A stretch of 64,000 bases of DNA from Tamarix chinensis (GCA_030549775.1 CM060175.1:67571745-67635744); one strand, 5' to 3'. Shown: positions 48,241 to 61,890, numbered from the stretch's first letter. Notes: generated from the letters alone by a model not told the origin. Program-made: numbers and translations.

Positions 48241-48588
48241 TGAAAGATAGAGTAATTAGTTAAGACATCAGTCAAGATCCCACCTAATTTGCTATTGACC
48301 TTGACTCACTATTTTAGCTACTGAATTTGCTCTATTATTAATTTTGTATTCATTGAAACTCATTATTTTATAATTACTCTTGATAGAGTAATTAGTTAAG
48401 ATATCAGTCAAGATCCCACCTAATCTACTCTTGACTTTGACCCATGGTTTTAGCTACTGAATTTGCTTTATGATTAATTTTATATTCATTGCAATTGATT
48501 CTTTTGAAATTACTCTTGTAAACATTGTACCTATAAATAGGAATATATAATATCACCCAAATTGTGGTGAATTTCATACAAGTCTACA
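48241..48588 (+). repeat. Copia relic 5' LTR with internal duplication
   Basis: Two tandem units start at about 48247 and 48384, both with GATAGAGTAATTAGTTAAGA, so the LTR begins with a duplicated segment of about 140 bp. A TATAAATAG box lies at about 48532. It ends AGTCTACA. The first bases are altered, so the exact start is uncertain. Confidence 0.75.
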
Positions 48589-48653
48589 TGATATTAGCCT
48601 TTTGATCCTAAACCCAATTCTTCTAAACTTTTTCCGCCCCTCTCTTCTTCTCC

Positions 48654-49500
48654 ATGATAGAAACTTCAACCCCTAACCCGAACTCCTTATCATTTGTGAC
48701 GATGATTCATATGATCATGATTTTCCTCACTTCTTCCAATTATCTTTTATGGAAGAATCAAATTACCTCATTACTTGTTTTCCAAAACCTCATTGGGTAT
48801 GTTGATGGCTCTAACCCTCCATCGTCTTCCGCCACTGGCAAGAGCGACGCCAAAACTCCCAATCCTAAATTTCAAGAATGGCAATAACAGGACCAATGCC
48901 TCAAGAGTCTTCTCCTCTCCTCTCTCAGTAAAGAAGCCATGTTCAAAGTGCTAGGGTGCACCACCTCTCAATTGGTGTGAGAAGCCCTTGAGTCTTCCTT
49001 TTGCAATGATGACAAGTCCATGGAAGTCCAAATCAAAGATAAATTACATATTCCAAGAGGAGAGCACCCAGTCACTGAATATGAGTGCCACTTTAAGACC
49101 TTATGTGATCAATTACCCCCTAGAGGTTGTTTGGTGCCGGAATCAGACAAATCCTATTGGTTTTTATGTGGCCTAAAAATATTTTCAAAAGCTCAAATGA
49201 CCATCAAGCTAGTTCTTAGTTTTTGGGAACTTATTTCCTATGTGATCATGAAATATTCTAGAAATCCATGGTGTCTCCTGTTTCTCCTATAGCATTTCCA
49301 TCCCAATATTCCATTTTCATATCACAGCCATATCAAACTCCCTCCACACCTTCCAGTGGCCATACCAAAAAATTTAGTGATGGGAATATTAATTTTGAAT
49401 AGGGGTATACAACTTCTAGTGGGAGGAATCACAATTCTGGTGGATGCAACAGGGGTTGTGGTTGCACTTCACGCGCTCCACACTATCAATTATGCATTTT
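48654..49500 (+). pseudogene. Copia gag relic
   Basis: Starts MIETSTPNPNSLSF and has SSNYLLWKNQITSLL and NLIGYVDGS, the usual start of a copia gag. After a stop at 48885-48887 the same frame continues with DKSMEVQIKDKLHI and VTEYECHFKTLCDQL. A further stop lies near 48978. Near 49390-49490 another frame shows a Gly/Arg/Asn-rich stretch ending PHYQLC, probably the first part of the zinc knuckle, where the sequence jumps into RT. Confidence 0.75.
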
Positions 49501-50130
49501 TAAATGAGCATCTCTTTGAGATAGTTTTCATAGAGCAACCACCTGGCTTTGTTGACCCACACTTTTCCAATCACCGGTGTCGACTTAATAAAGCTATTTA
49601 TGGTCTAAAGCAAGCTCCATGCACTTGGTTCTAGTGTTTTAGCTATTTTCTTCTATGTCTTTGCTTTAGCTGTGGTCATTCTGACAATATCTCTTGACAT
49701 TTTAATAAGGTGACTCGATCCTTTATCTCCTTATGTATGTGGATGACATCATTGGTGATAATCTACTATTGCTCGCTCGAGTTGTGAATTCGAGTATCGT
49801 GCCATGGCCAATGTTGTTGCTGAGCTTATTTGGGTGGCATATTTATTATGAGAGATTCATGTGCAACCTACTAACCCCCTATACTTCTTTGTGATAACAA
49901 AAGTGTGTTTTTTTAGTCAAAATCCCGTTTCCCATAAACATGCAAAACATATCAACATCGACTATCATTTTATTCGAGAACTTGTCTCATCCTCGAAATT
50001 GTTAACTCAATTCATCTTGTCTTACTTACAGATCGCGGATATATTTACAAAGAGTCTTGGAAACTCCTTATTTGAGTTATTTGGTTCCAAGATTTGAGTT
50101 AGTCTCAACCCCATGTTGCACTTGAGGGGT
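49500..50130 (+). pseudogene. Copia RT and RNase H relic
   Basis: The sequence runs AFLNEHLFEIVFIEQPPGFV then AIYGLKQAPCTWF before a TAG at 49632. A YVDD triad is at 49736-49747 in another frame. From 49790 the RNase H end follows: EYRAMANVVAELIWVA, then KHAKHINIDYHFIRE and IADIFTKSLGN. Pieces between these blocks are missing. It cannot encode a working enzyme. Confidence 0.8.
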
Positions 50131-50451
50131 TGATAAAGTAATTAGTCAAGACATCCGCCAAAATCTCACCTAATCTACCCACGATTTTAACTATTAAATT
50201 TGCTCTATTATTAATATTGTATTCATTGTAATTAATTATTTTTTAATTACTATTGATAGAGTAATTAGTCATGATATCATTCAACATCCCACCTAATTTG
50301 CTCTTGAGCTTGATCCATAATTGTAGCTATTGATTTTTCTTTATTATTAATTTTGCATTCGTTCTTTTGAAATTACCATTGTAAATATTGTATCTATAAA
50401 TAGGAATATAGAATATCAACCAAATTGTGGTGACTTTCATACAAGTCTATA
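50131..50451 (+). repeat. Copia relic 3' LTR with internal duplication
   Basis: TGATAAAGTAATTAG to CAAGTCTATA, 321 bp, with the second unit starting at about 50254. The duplicated structure is shared with the 5' LTR. A TATAAATAG box lies at about 50395. Confidence 0.8.
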
Positions 50452-53400
50452 AGGAGGAAGGTGCTCTCAAAGCCATAAATAGGTAAAAAGGTCAGAAGCT
50501 GGGGCAAAAGTATATTTTTAGGCAAAAGGTAAAGTATGAAAGGCCAAAATAGAACTTTAAGGATCAAATGGAAATGTGTGAAGCTAATGCAAAGGAAAGA
50601 AATACTCTACTGTATAAGCCTATAAAAGTACACAGGCAAAGTTACAAGGAGTTGTTAAGCTTGCAATGTAGAGGTGTAGAAGATGGCCATAGAAGTACAC
50701 AAGAAGATGAGAAGTGGAACACAGTGCAGTACATGGTTAGCCATGAAACTCTAGGTATGCTAGCCCAAGCATGGTGTCATTGGTATTGCAAAATCCACAC
50801 CTCTCCAAGGATCATAGAAACGCATATCAATATGCAATGAGTTGCCATAATCGGAGTGAGTGCAATTGGGGGATGTGGTCCTCGACACTTAATTACTTTT
50901 TTAGGCATTGAAGACAAGGTGTCATGGCAAAGAATGGGTACTAAGGATTATAACTGTTGTGATAAATAAATAAAAAGCGGTATACGGAGTTAAGAATGTT
51001 AAAAAATAACCAGTAGAGAAATTATCTATTGAATTTGTTGTATTTCAAATTAAATCGCTATCTTGAAGTGAAACTTTAAGTGGACCATGGTGTAATTTTT
51101 GCATAGTCTCTCTTCTCAAGTTAACACAATAATCCTCGTTTTTTTGCGCTCAAATATTAGGGGTTTTAAATTGCAAGGTAATAATGCTTAAACTTCTTTC
51201 AAGAGTAAACCAACGAGTAAGAAAGGCTGGGAGAGAAAGAAGAGTTGGATCTTATGTCAAAAATGATCTCCAAAGGCTGGCTTTAAATAAAGAAAACTGA
51301 ATGAAAAAATCCAGGAAATATAGCCCCCACTCCATTCATGTTGGGACTACTTGTAAACATTCAAACTTTGCTGCAAAGTCAAATTAGAAGAGCATGACCA
51401 AGCCAATGCATTTAAACTAGTCCAAATAATAAAATAAAATAAAATAAAAAACAGCAAAAAGAAATACGAGACTTGTACCGTTGTGCGAGTCAAGAACCAC
51501 CGAGGTAACGGCACACCCGTGTGGACCAGTCTAACACCAAGTCACACCATTAAACAGAACGTGTCGCCAATAATAACATATGGAAGGACGATGAGATGGA
51601 TTCAAGGAATGCATTTAGTTGGTTGAGGAGATCATTGCAAATGGTCCGAGGGCATTGTAGCTTTATTGCATTAATGACATGAAGAATATATAGTTAACAA
51701 ATATACGTTTTAGAGGGCAAAAATCAAACAGTATGCGCCGGATCAGTTGGTAGAGATGAATTTTAAAAGGAGCCTTCCAGTAATCGTGTGGATTTAACCA
51801 TATCGGAATGGTTAGTTTTATTGAATAGCCAAACAAAAGCTAATGGTTGCATTCTGTAAAGAGCAGTTGCGATGGATGAGTTAATTTTTTATTTTTCTGT
51901 TTCCTCTCGCTGGGTGAAGTCTTGTTCTTTTGTTTTTGTTTAGGCGTCCTAAGCTACCTACATTACATGGTTAGAGGTTGGATGGAAGTTGTATTTTTGT
52001 AAGGGATAAATCCATCTGCATGTACACGCGTCTCATGAGGTGGAGGTTTGCCTAGAAAAGTATAGCATGAATGATGCAAATTGCCTAATTATAATAAAAT
52101 TCCTTGCACTTATCCGAAAAAAGAACAAAAAAGTGGTAAAAATTAATCATATATGACATAAATAAGAAGATTTGTACTTTTGTGGGGATTAAAAAATAGT
52201 TATTTCTCAAACTTCAACACCGTTCAAACATATTTGTTTATGGTTTTACTAGAGTAATTTAAACATGTTTTCCTTTAATAAAATTCAATCGTAATACTCT
52301 TAATTGAGGTACACTTTCTATATTAAAAAAATTATTTTAATTATTTGTACATTTTTTTAAGAATTAATAAAATTATATTTATTATTTTATTTATACTATT
52401 TATAAATAGTATAACAAATAATATAAGAATGTTTAGATGTATCAGACCGATAAGATAGATATTTAGAATGGAAAAAAAAGGAGAAAGAATAAAACATCAA
52501 TTTTATTTCAAATAATGATCCTAAATAAGCAGTGCTCAATTTCAATTATCTCAGATAAATAATGAGAAATATAAGATTTATCCTCCTTTTTATTAGTCTC
52601 ATGTGACTTTTCTAAAATGATTATATATATATGAAAACAAAATCTGACTCAAAAAATGGTTTGCTTTTAGTTATAGATGGAATCATCAACAGATGAGTTT
52701 CATTTATGGCTAAATTTTAAATGGCAAAGGTAAAATTCAATAACATAGTCATTTATTAAAACTAGTTATCTATAATAATTATTTATTTTAGAAACTTTTC
52801 AAACTAAAAAAATTATCCAATTTTCTCTTAGTACTCTATTCTTTTGTCTACTTCCACATTCTTCCACATATGGGTAGGTAACTGATGTCCGTAGCCTCGC
52901 AAATGAGACAAGGCGTTGAGACATCAGACACGTAACGTCTAATAGAATTTATTAGTAAATCGAATGTACAGACTAGACGCATATGGGTATGTACCTACTT
53001 GGTTTGGCCAAGCTTCTGAAAATTGGAAGATCGTTCGCCGCTTAACTCGAATGTACCGTATTGGGACTCTACCGAACATTATTAGTATTAGGTCCGATAC
53101 CTCTCCGGTAGTTAAAGTGTCCTAGAGTCTCCGGCAACTTCCACTGCTATCACACGTCTTTTTTTTTTTTTTTTTTTGAAGCACCTCGTTATGCTTGAAA
53201 TACTTTATTTACTTGTTCCCAATCACACATAAACCCAACCCTTTTCTTACCGTAAAAAACTATTTGATAAGTTTCGTCGAGGAGCGGTAGTCGTTTATAT
53301 ATAAAGGTGTGAAAAAAAATTCGTGATTTCAAAATTCAACTCGATTTTTAAAATTTTAGATATAATATTTAAAATATTTGATTAAATTTTAGTCCCAAAA

Positions 53401-53642
53401 AAATTCAATATTTAAAATATTTAATTTTTGATTATATTATTCAATTTAAAAAATTCTTTTATTTTATTGATTATTTCAACAATACATTATAATATTTTAT
53501 TTTTGTAGTTTTAATTTTTTTTTAAATTTATTTACTTTTATACTTTAAATTTTTATAATAATATTTTAATATTTATTTTAGATAAAAATAAGATGTTTAT
53601 ATAGATATCCTATGTTTGGTCTTGCCGCTTGAGGTTTAGGGT
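50452..53642. other. Intergenic DNA, no recognised gene
   Basis: A 90-aa frame at 50568-50840 matches nothing known to me. An AAAAT microsatellite is at 51428-51450. A run of 19 T at 53159-53177 follows a less AT-rich 300-bp stretch (see findings). The remainder is AT-rich with dense stops. Confidence 0.5.
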
Positions 53643-55351
53643 TGTAATACCCTATTTTTTAAAAGCTTGTTTAAAATTAGATTTATTCCATAATTTGAAT
53701 AATGTTAAACTCTCATTATATTTAAAAATATTATGTTCTAATTTTTTATATGTTTTACGATTTTGACTCTTGTGAGACTTTTGAGTTACTTTTAGCCATC
53801 AAACTTTTTTCAGATCATTCTAATTCTTTCGAATTTGGATTATATGGTATTTTAGTCTCATAGTCATCTTTGAAATAATTAACAAAAATTTTGATCAAAA
53901 AACACAATGTATAGTTATATTCAATGCTTATAACGTTTTAAGTCTGAAACAATCTTACTAACTATGGAAAATTTAAGAAACTTGGGGATACTAATATTTT
54001 AATATATTTGAGATAAAAATCTTTTAAAAATATTGGGGGAGTTATCTTTAGTATTTTCATATTTGGTTTACTAATTTCAGACATATTTGGATATCAAAAC
54101 TCAACTTTCACCTACAAAATTTTATCTACACTTTATGAGATTTATTCTAAGCCCTTGATTCAACTTTATTAAAGTGGAAAATTAGCACCCTTGGCTTTTT
54201 GGCCCATCAAGCCTAATTCCCCCTTTTCTTTATTTATTTTTATACAAATTTTACCATTTTAACACAAATATCTCACTAAATATTATAAACTTTACAACAC
54301 TTTCTTCCTACTTCATTTGTTCTTCATCTTCATCTCCCTTTTGCTCTCTAAAACTGCTACCCTATTCATCCTCTTTCTCTATAGTTGTTCCTTGACTTTC
54401 TCTATGTTATTGTTCGTTTTGATTTGTTTTTACATATGTTAGGTTCTTTTGATCAAGACACTCAAGAGAAGGTTTTGTGCTTGGAGAAGGAAGGTCTTTA
54501 GCTTGTCTCAAAGCTTTGGAAATTAGGTAAACATAATCAAATTAAGAGCATATAGAATTCTATTTTTTTTATAAATGGTTTCATTGAATTATTTAGTTTA
54601 TTTAGATGCAAATTTATAAATTATACATTTAGATTTGAGCATGTATAAGACATGTTGTGTTAAATTAAAGTTTTAAGCATGTCTAGTGGTAATTTGGTAA
54701 ATTCACATGATAACTTCTTCTTTTTTGTTGAATATAAGGATAAATGAAATCAGCGAATTGTGATACCATGTATAAGAAAATGAGTAAGTGTGTGAATGAA
54801 TTGGGTAATGATGCTGAATAAGAAATTGAATAAGTAGTAGTCCTATAACTTATCTAAGTATGGTTGTGATTCATAGATAACATGTATAGTATTGTATGAT
54901 CATATCATTTTATTTATCAATAGGGTGATCACATGATCCATTGTATTATTGTGTTTAGTAGATTGAGCATGTTCTTTCGAATGTGATTTAGGTTGAGGCA
55001 TAGAATAGGCTTATTTGATTACCCTTTTTCTTTGTCTCTTTTGTATCCCAAACTAACTTTTTAATGTGTGTGTGTGTGTAAATATCTCCTTTCATGTCTT
55101 ATTTTTGCTCTTTTTTGATCTTGTTATTTCCTTTAGTTTTATTTTGTAATCTTATATTGCTTTGGGATTAGGTGTCGCCAACACTTGATCATCGGTTATT
55201 AGTTATTTTTTAGCCCAAAAGTTGGCATAAATTGGACATAAAAGTACTTTCTATATATTGAATGTGGTCATAACATTTTGTATTTCTTATTTCGCTTCCG
55301 CAAAACTGTGTTTAAATGAAACTCTTTTATAGTGAAAATGAGGGTGTCATA
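53643..55351 (+). repeat. Probable solo LTR, about 1.7 kb
   Basis: It starts TGTAATACCC and ends near GAGGGTGTCATA, preceded by CCGCAAAACTGTGTTTAAAT, a phrase typical of Ty3/gypsy chromovirus LTR ends in plants (recalled). There is no PBS after it and no clear 5-bp duplication, so assignment is tentative. Confidence 0.45.
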
Positions 55352-57213
55352 GGTAGAGTTTCCATTATGCTAGCAAGGATTGCAATTGAGAAACTAGCTA
55401 GTGTCAAAAGTCTTTTAGAATTTCATTCATCAAATTGTTCCTTTTTCTTTGGTTGGCGGAAAGAGAAGTTTTAGTATAGATAGGAACATATTTATTAAGT
55501 AGTTCTGGTGTGATGAGAAACATTAAAAATGAAAGAGACAAATGGCATGATCACATAAGGTATTGGAGCATCCAATATATTTTACTTACCAAAAATGAGT
55601 TGGTTTCTTAGTATTATTTCATTTTAACCTAAGTACTAGACTAATAATTAGACGGGATAAGTCGATGTCATATCCAAGTCTATGTTGACTTTGGATTGAT
55701 TTAGATTTGAATCGACTTGGGTCATCTATCTTCTTGAATTGGCTTCGGGTGTAACATCTTTTTTTCCAACCTTAATTACCGTATAATTAGGCTTGTAATC
55801 TATTTATAAATTTTTTAATATGGATTTCCTATCTATTTGTATTAAATTTGAGCATTTCACATTTCATTTTATTTATTTGTAGAAAATTGTATTTTCTGCA
55901 TTTCTTCCGATTTCATCTTTTCCATATATTTTTAACTCATCCAAATTTTATAACTTATTCTAAACATATTTTTCATATTACCAACTCATTATGTTCCATT
56001 TCAGTTCATCTATTTTCTCTAAATAGTTAATTTACAAAAAAAATTAGGTAATTAGATAATTTTAGCCATTTTAATCTATTTGATCGCTAAACAAATTATG
56101 AGATCAAATATTTTTTGAATATTTAATTTTATAAAATCTTTATGCATCAACCCATACCCATTTGAACCTCCCATTATTATTTCCACACATTTAAAAAAAA
56201 TACATTTACATGGATTATCTATTTTTGTTGGTTTTACTCATTTTTCATCCATTGAGCTTCAAACCAATTCTGATACCTAATATTTTTATATATTTGGGTT
56301 TGTAAAATTATTCTGCTCATTCCTATAGCTTTTCATGATTTTTAAAAATTTATTACTTTATAATTTTTAATAAATCCCAAATTATCTCCTTTTCTTCATT
56401 GTTAATTGCCAAAATTTGTGAAATAAACTTTTACCCCCTCAAGGCTAGTGACCTTACCTCTTGATATTTTCAAGCATATTGTAATTATTCATTTGGTTCA
56501 CCCCTCCCATCCTAGATATACTTTAAATCCCACTCAACCTTCACCAATATTCTCACACTCAAGTAATCTACAAGTTAACATCACCCTTTCTTTCTCCTAA
56601 CTTCACATAAGTTTTGAATCACTAGGTAGAGCCACTATGCATGCCAATAATCCCTTAGACAACCCACAACACATTCATTTTTCTCATGCATCCAAAATCA
56701 CAAGTGTTGTACCTTCTTTCCTCCCACTCTTTGCCATATTTTTACAACAAATATTATACCACCATTTGATAGTTTTTCCTATGATTTTCCATTACCAATC
56801 AACCTCCCAAAATTTCCTCTTTGTCTTAGTTCAAGTTTGTCTTGGTTTAAGGGTTATTTTGCTGGTGTTTTTTGGGCAATTTCGTTGCAATTTTCCCTCC
56901 TCATTGTAAACCTACTATTGTGATTTATTTTTAGTCCAACACCACCCTCCACCTTTTTTCCTTGAGTTTTAAGTGTCCTTCAATCTCCCTAACAACAACC
57001 TCCTTCTTTTCCTCTTTTCTTGCCTTGGGTTGTAGCACCCTCATTTTTCTCAACTTAAATTTTTTTGAAAGAATAATATGGAAGCTAAAACCAAAAATGA
57101 TGCTCCACATCTATCATGAGGAGAAGTGTGCAAGTTCATCTAACTCATGGAAGACTCAAGGTTGGGCATGAAAAAAAATACCAAAAAGGAAAACCACCAT
57201 TAAGTGGTAAAAC
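55352..57213. other. AT-rich DNA, possible LTR fragment
   Basis: TGTAACATC at about 55751 looks like an LTR start, but no matching end was identified. Apparent frames at 56637-56909 and 56962-57171 match nothing. Confidence 0.4.
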
Positions 57214-57526
57214 CATAGTTTAAAAACCGTACTAGCTGGTCTGACCAATGAACCCACCAGGTTACTAGCCAAATTCCATGTATTGATTCTCATGAACTCA
57301 AAATCAGCCAAAACCAGTCAGACCAATAAAAATTGATGAACTAGTCAAAACTAGCCAGTCATACCAATTAGAAACCGAGTTGGAAGTCGGTCAAATTTAT
57401 ATGTAGTTTAATTTTTTAAAATATTTCATATTATTTTTTATCTAATATGCACCATTGGTATAACCACTAAACCAGTGAATTGGTTACAATAATAATTCGA
57501 TGATCGATCCAATTTTTAAAAATATG
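57214..57526. mobile_element. hAT-type MITE, 313 bp
   Basis: Left end CATAGTTTAAAAACCG. Reverse complement of the right end CATATTTTTAAAAATTGG. Flanks GGTAAAAC and GGTAAAAG agree at 7 of 8. The interior repeats CCAGTCAGACCAAT and ACTAGCC-type words. Confidence 0.65.
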
Positions 57527-57625
57527 GGTAAAAGCTTTATAAATTACAAAATCTCAACACAAGATTACAAAGCCAAATCAAGTTGACTAAAACCAAAAAC
57601 TAAAAAAATTCAACATAGGGAAAAA

Positions 57626-57960
57626 TAGAGGTGGCAAACGGGTCATTTGGGTCGGGTTAGGGTCGGGTTGATATGGGTCGGGTCAACTTTTGTTTACTAT
57701 AAAATCGAGCTGGGTTCGGGTCGGGTGTATTTAGGTTCGGGTGTGTTTCGGGTCATGTTGCTTTGGGTCGGGTTTGGGTTCGATTCGGGTTAATTGACGG
57801 GTCGGGTGTGATTTGGGTCGGGTCGATGCTAGGTTCTTTGGATTTCTCGGGTTCGGGTCTATTTCGGGTTTGACTCGGGTCTATAGAATTCGGGATAGGT
57901 TTGGATCCGGGTTCGGGTTCGGGTCACTATATGGGTCAGATGTGAATCGAATCAACTAAG
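57626..57960. mobile_element. One end of a GGGTCGGGT-rich hAT-type element
   Basis: It starts TAGAGGTGGCAAACGGGTC, like the termini at 45563 and 45933, and continues with about 25 GGGTCGGG/TTCGGGT words. No matching right end was found downstream, so it is truncated or diverged. The G-rich strand could fold into quadruplexes. Confidence 0.5.
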
Positions 57961-59580
57961 TGTCAGATCTATCGAGGTTTTCGAATTTGGATCTATTTCG
58001 GGTCTATATATTTTAGGTCAAATAAAAAAACTCAAATTAGGTATTATTTATAACAGTATGAATCATGATCAAGAACGAGTTTGAACATAAAAATTGGAAC
58101 TTGTATGAAATAAAATAAAATTATTTTTAATTTTTACAAAATTAACTTTAAGTATTTTTAGAATACTAATAAAATCTTTGAACACACCACCATCACAATT
58201 TAAAATAAGAGAGTTTTTTTCCTAGCCATTATAGTACGACCTTATCCTATTACTATTAGTTTGATTTTAGCTTCTTTTGCTATGGTTTTTAAATTTCTCG
58301 GTGTGACATTGTCACTATTTTTCATTTTTAATAATAATTTTTAATATACAATAAATAAATATGTGATAAATGAAAATCACAATCATCAATAACTTTGTGA
58401 AAAATGAAATATCAAAGTTATCTTATGATTATAAACCCTACCCCACTTCCAATGAATTTGTCTCAATGCCTAACTTAGTAATACAATACTCCGTCATAGC
58501 ACACTAAACTCTCTATTGTATGTCTGATGTCTTAAGAAAATTATCTATATTATAAATATGTCGATAGACATTTATAATGGTCACAACATAGCTAATAAGT
58601 GACAATATATCACCTTTTACACCTTAAATTACAATTATAATTTTCATGATTTCCTACATTACTTTTCCTTCATTGTTCATGTTCAATTTGCATCAACATG
58701 CATATCATCCATCTCCTTCGTTCTTATAATTGCTAACATGGTGGACCATGCACTTCCTTTGTTAATTATTTCATTTCTTGATATTATGGCATAATATTCT
58801 AGAAGCAAGTGCATGGCATCCTCAATAATATTCTTTGGTCATTGAATCAGTGCAGAGTCATTTGATCTCATCCTATTTCAATTCCTTCAAATAACCTATA
58901 TTAGTGTACACGTTATTTCTAACGTCTCGTCATTTAAGTGTTAGATTATGAAATAGACTCAATCAAATTCATTGTCTTTTTATAGTATACAACTTCACTA
59001 TGGATTATCATCATCCAAATAATACACTTGGGTAATTGGGCAATCATTAATCTCATGCACCAAAGTCTAAGTTACTTGTTCACATATCTCACACATTGGT
59101 CCATTCATACCTTTCTCAACCAACCTATTTTTAGTTAATAGCTACTCTTTACAAGCCTTTAATTATTTGAAGTATTAATCTTAATATGATATTCTTAGTG
59201 AGGATTGTGAGGTGTTATATTTGTTATCATTGCAAACTTGATGATGATGACTCATCCTTGAATCCCTTTAGATCTTTTATCTCAATATCATGCCTAGCTA
59301 ATATTATCCCTAGTTGGTTGTAAAGTTAATAAAGCTTTAAAATATCCAATAACTTTATAGGTTGCAAAATAGGTCATAATAAATTTGTATTCTTTTGCTA
59401 TAAGCCATGATCCAACAATTTCATGATATATCTCATGTGTGTTGCATTTCAATAGTTATAAACTCATTTTCTAATCTAAACTATTTGGATGAAGTAAAAA
59501 ATACCCTCTATTATGGCTTACTCATGCATTGCATCCTCCTATACCTGTATATCTAACTCATCTCCAACACATTACACACA
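57961..59580. other. AT-rich intergenic DNA
   Basis: No gene or element recognised. Confidence 0.5.
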
Positions 59581-60590
59581 GTTTCTAGTAATGTGTTGTC
59601 ATAGATTCTATGATATGCTAAGATACTATTATATTAGGGAAATTCAATATATAATATGAAAATATTGAATATTCATATATAAAAGAAACCTATTTATTAA
59701 AGATGATAAGGTGAACACTGAACATCCAATGAATTATTCTTAATGATCTACCAATTTTACAAATAAACAAGTTTTAGCAAAAATAATATATTTAATTAAT
59801 TGAGTACAAAATAATGAGTTTAATATTTATGAATTGAAATTTCACTAAAATGAGAGTATATTTTTAAAACAAAATGAATAAATATTGCTTTAGTTAAAAT
59901 AAATTAAAAAAATAATATAATTTACATATGAGGTGGACTATTAGTCTATTGATAATTTGATATTATGAAATAAGGAGTAAAAAAGCATATTACAAATGTT
60001 AAAGCTATAATTAACGTAAAATTTTAAAATGAGTACAAATATATATACATACTATCACAAAATATTACTAACATACCAACTAAAAAATATTATCAACGGG
60101 AATTATTATTATAAAGTATAAAGATGTAAATGTTAAACATGTTGTGAATAAATTACATATATAATTTAGTCTCAAACTTTAATTAGGGTTAGAAATACAA
60201 ATAACTTTTATCTTTAAATTAAATGATAATTATAATTAATAATAACATTATATATCTTATTATTACATTTAAATATTATGAGAAAATAAACTCAAAATCT
60301 TACAATGATTAAATTTTATTTAAAAGTCTCATTTTTAACTCATTTTATTTTTTATACATTAAATACTAAATATATTTTTAACACTTTATCTACTATTAAA
60401 TGTTTCACTTACTTCTTATTTTTCTAACCCCCTTAATTTTATATAAACTATAATAAGATATTAGTTAAAATAATATTTCTAATTTTCTAGTAACTTCATA
60501 TTTTTTTTAATATTTCACCTAAATCTTATTTTCCCCCCAATATCTATATTTTATTTTCCCTCCAAATATAACATATTAGATATTACTCAT
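59581..60590 (+). repeat. Segmental duplication, copy 1
   Basis: TTTCTAGTAATGTGTTGTCA (59582) and GTGAATAAATTACATATATA (about 60144) recur at about 61046 and 61449 with long nearly identical stretches after each. Content is AT-rich and non-coding. Confidence 0.8.
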
Positions 60591-61045
60591 CAAAATATCT
60601 CCCATGTATCTAGCTACAACTACACTACTACTACTACAATTCTACTTGCTGCTATACTAGTTTACTATTAGAGTATTACTCTATGTTAAACTTAAGGCCT
60701 TAAGGCGCACAAGTCACACTCACACAGACACAGCCTCACCTCACACTACTACATATTATTTATCCTTGATTTTTTTATGAGAGATGAATTGACTTGATTA
60801 AGGCCTAAAAAGCCCACTTATTCTTTAACTTTTTAATTTTTACTTATACTGACCATAGTTGTTAATATTTAATGTAAGTTCTATTTATGTTTAAAGTCGT
60901 TTATTCCTTGTTAAATTACAACTAAATTAATCAAATTTGATCAATTAGTTTTTAATCACTTATAGATTTGCTCTTCATATTTATAACTTATAAGTTTGTC
61001 GACTGAGATGTTTGATGTGGTTTTAAATGGAATGGATTTAAATTT

Positions 61046-61890
61046 CTAGTAATGTGTTGTCATAGATTCTATGATATGCTAAGATACTATTATAATTATA
61101 TAAGGTAAATTCAATCTACAACATGAAAATATTAAATATTCATATATAAAATAAATTAACATCAAAATAAATACTAGAAATATAATTTATTTAATGAGTT
61201 AACTCAATTTTAGTTGGTTGCAATTATTATAAATATCTCACTTGTCATTAATTTAATTACAAAATAAAATCTACCATCGAAGATGCACATTTTAAAGTAA
61301 ATTTATAAAAAGTAAATTTATATTAGTAATTAACCTATTATACTGTAATTCCATAAACGAATCGACAAATTATCTTTCAAGTTTGAACTAATCTTTATTT
61401 TTAAACTCTAACATCATTAATCATCCAATAAAAAAAAGTTAAGAGCTGTGAATAAATTACATATATAATTCAGTCTCAAACTTTAATTAGGGTTGGAAAT
61501 ATAAATAACTTGTATCTTTAAATTAAATGATAATTATAATTAATAATAACATTATATATATTATTATTAAATTTAAATACTATGAGAAAATAAAATCAAA
61601 ATCTTACAATGATTAAAATTTATTTAAAAGTCTCATTTTGACTTATTTTATTTTTTATAAATTAAATACTAAATATTTTTTAATACTTTTTCCCTTCTTA
61701 AATATTTTACTTACTTCTTATTTTTCTAAGCCTCTTAATTTTATATTAACTATAATGAGATATTAGTTAAAATATTTCTAGTTTTCAATTAAATTTATAT
61801 GTTTCTAATATTTCAACTATATTTTATTTTTTTCCTAAATAAAATACCTATATCTTATTTTTCCACCAAATATAACATACTATTTTTATT
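61046..61890 (+). repeat. Segmental duplication, copy 2
   Basis: Second copy of 59581-60590. The offset changes from about 1465 to about 1305 bp between the first and second matching blocks, so copy 2 has lost about 160 bp or copy 1 has gained it. Confidence 0.8.

Larger units (their letters stand above)
48241..50451 (+). mobile_element. Decayed Ty1/copia element with internal deletions
   Basis: 5' LTR 48241-48588, degraded PBS TGATATTAG at 48589, gag relic, RT and RNase H relics, PPT CTTGAGGGGT, 3' LTR 50131-50451. Protease, integrase and most of RT are missing. No target duplication can be seen. It is unrelated in LTR sequence to the copia element at 14.1-18.8 kb and looks much older. Confidence 0.85.
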
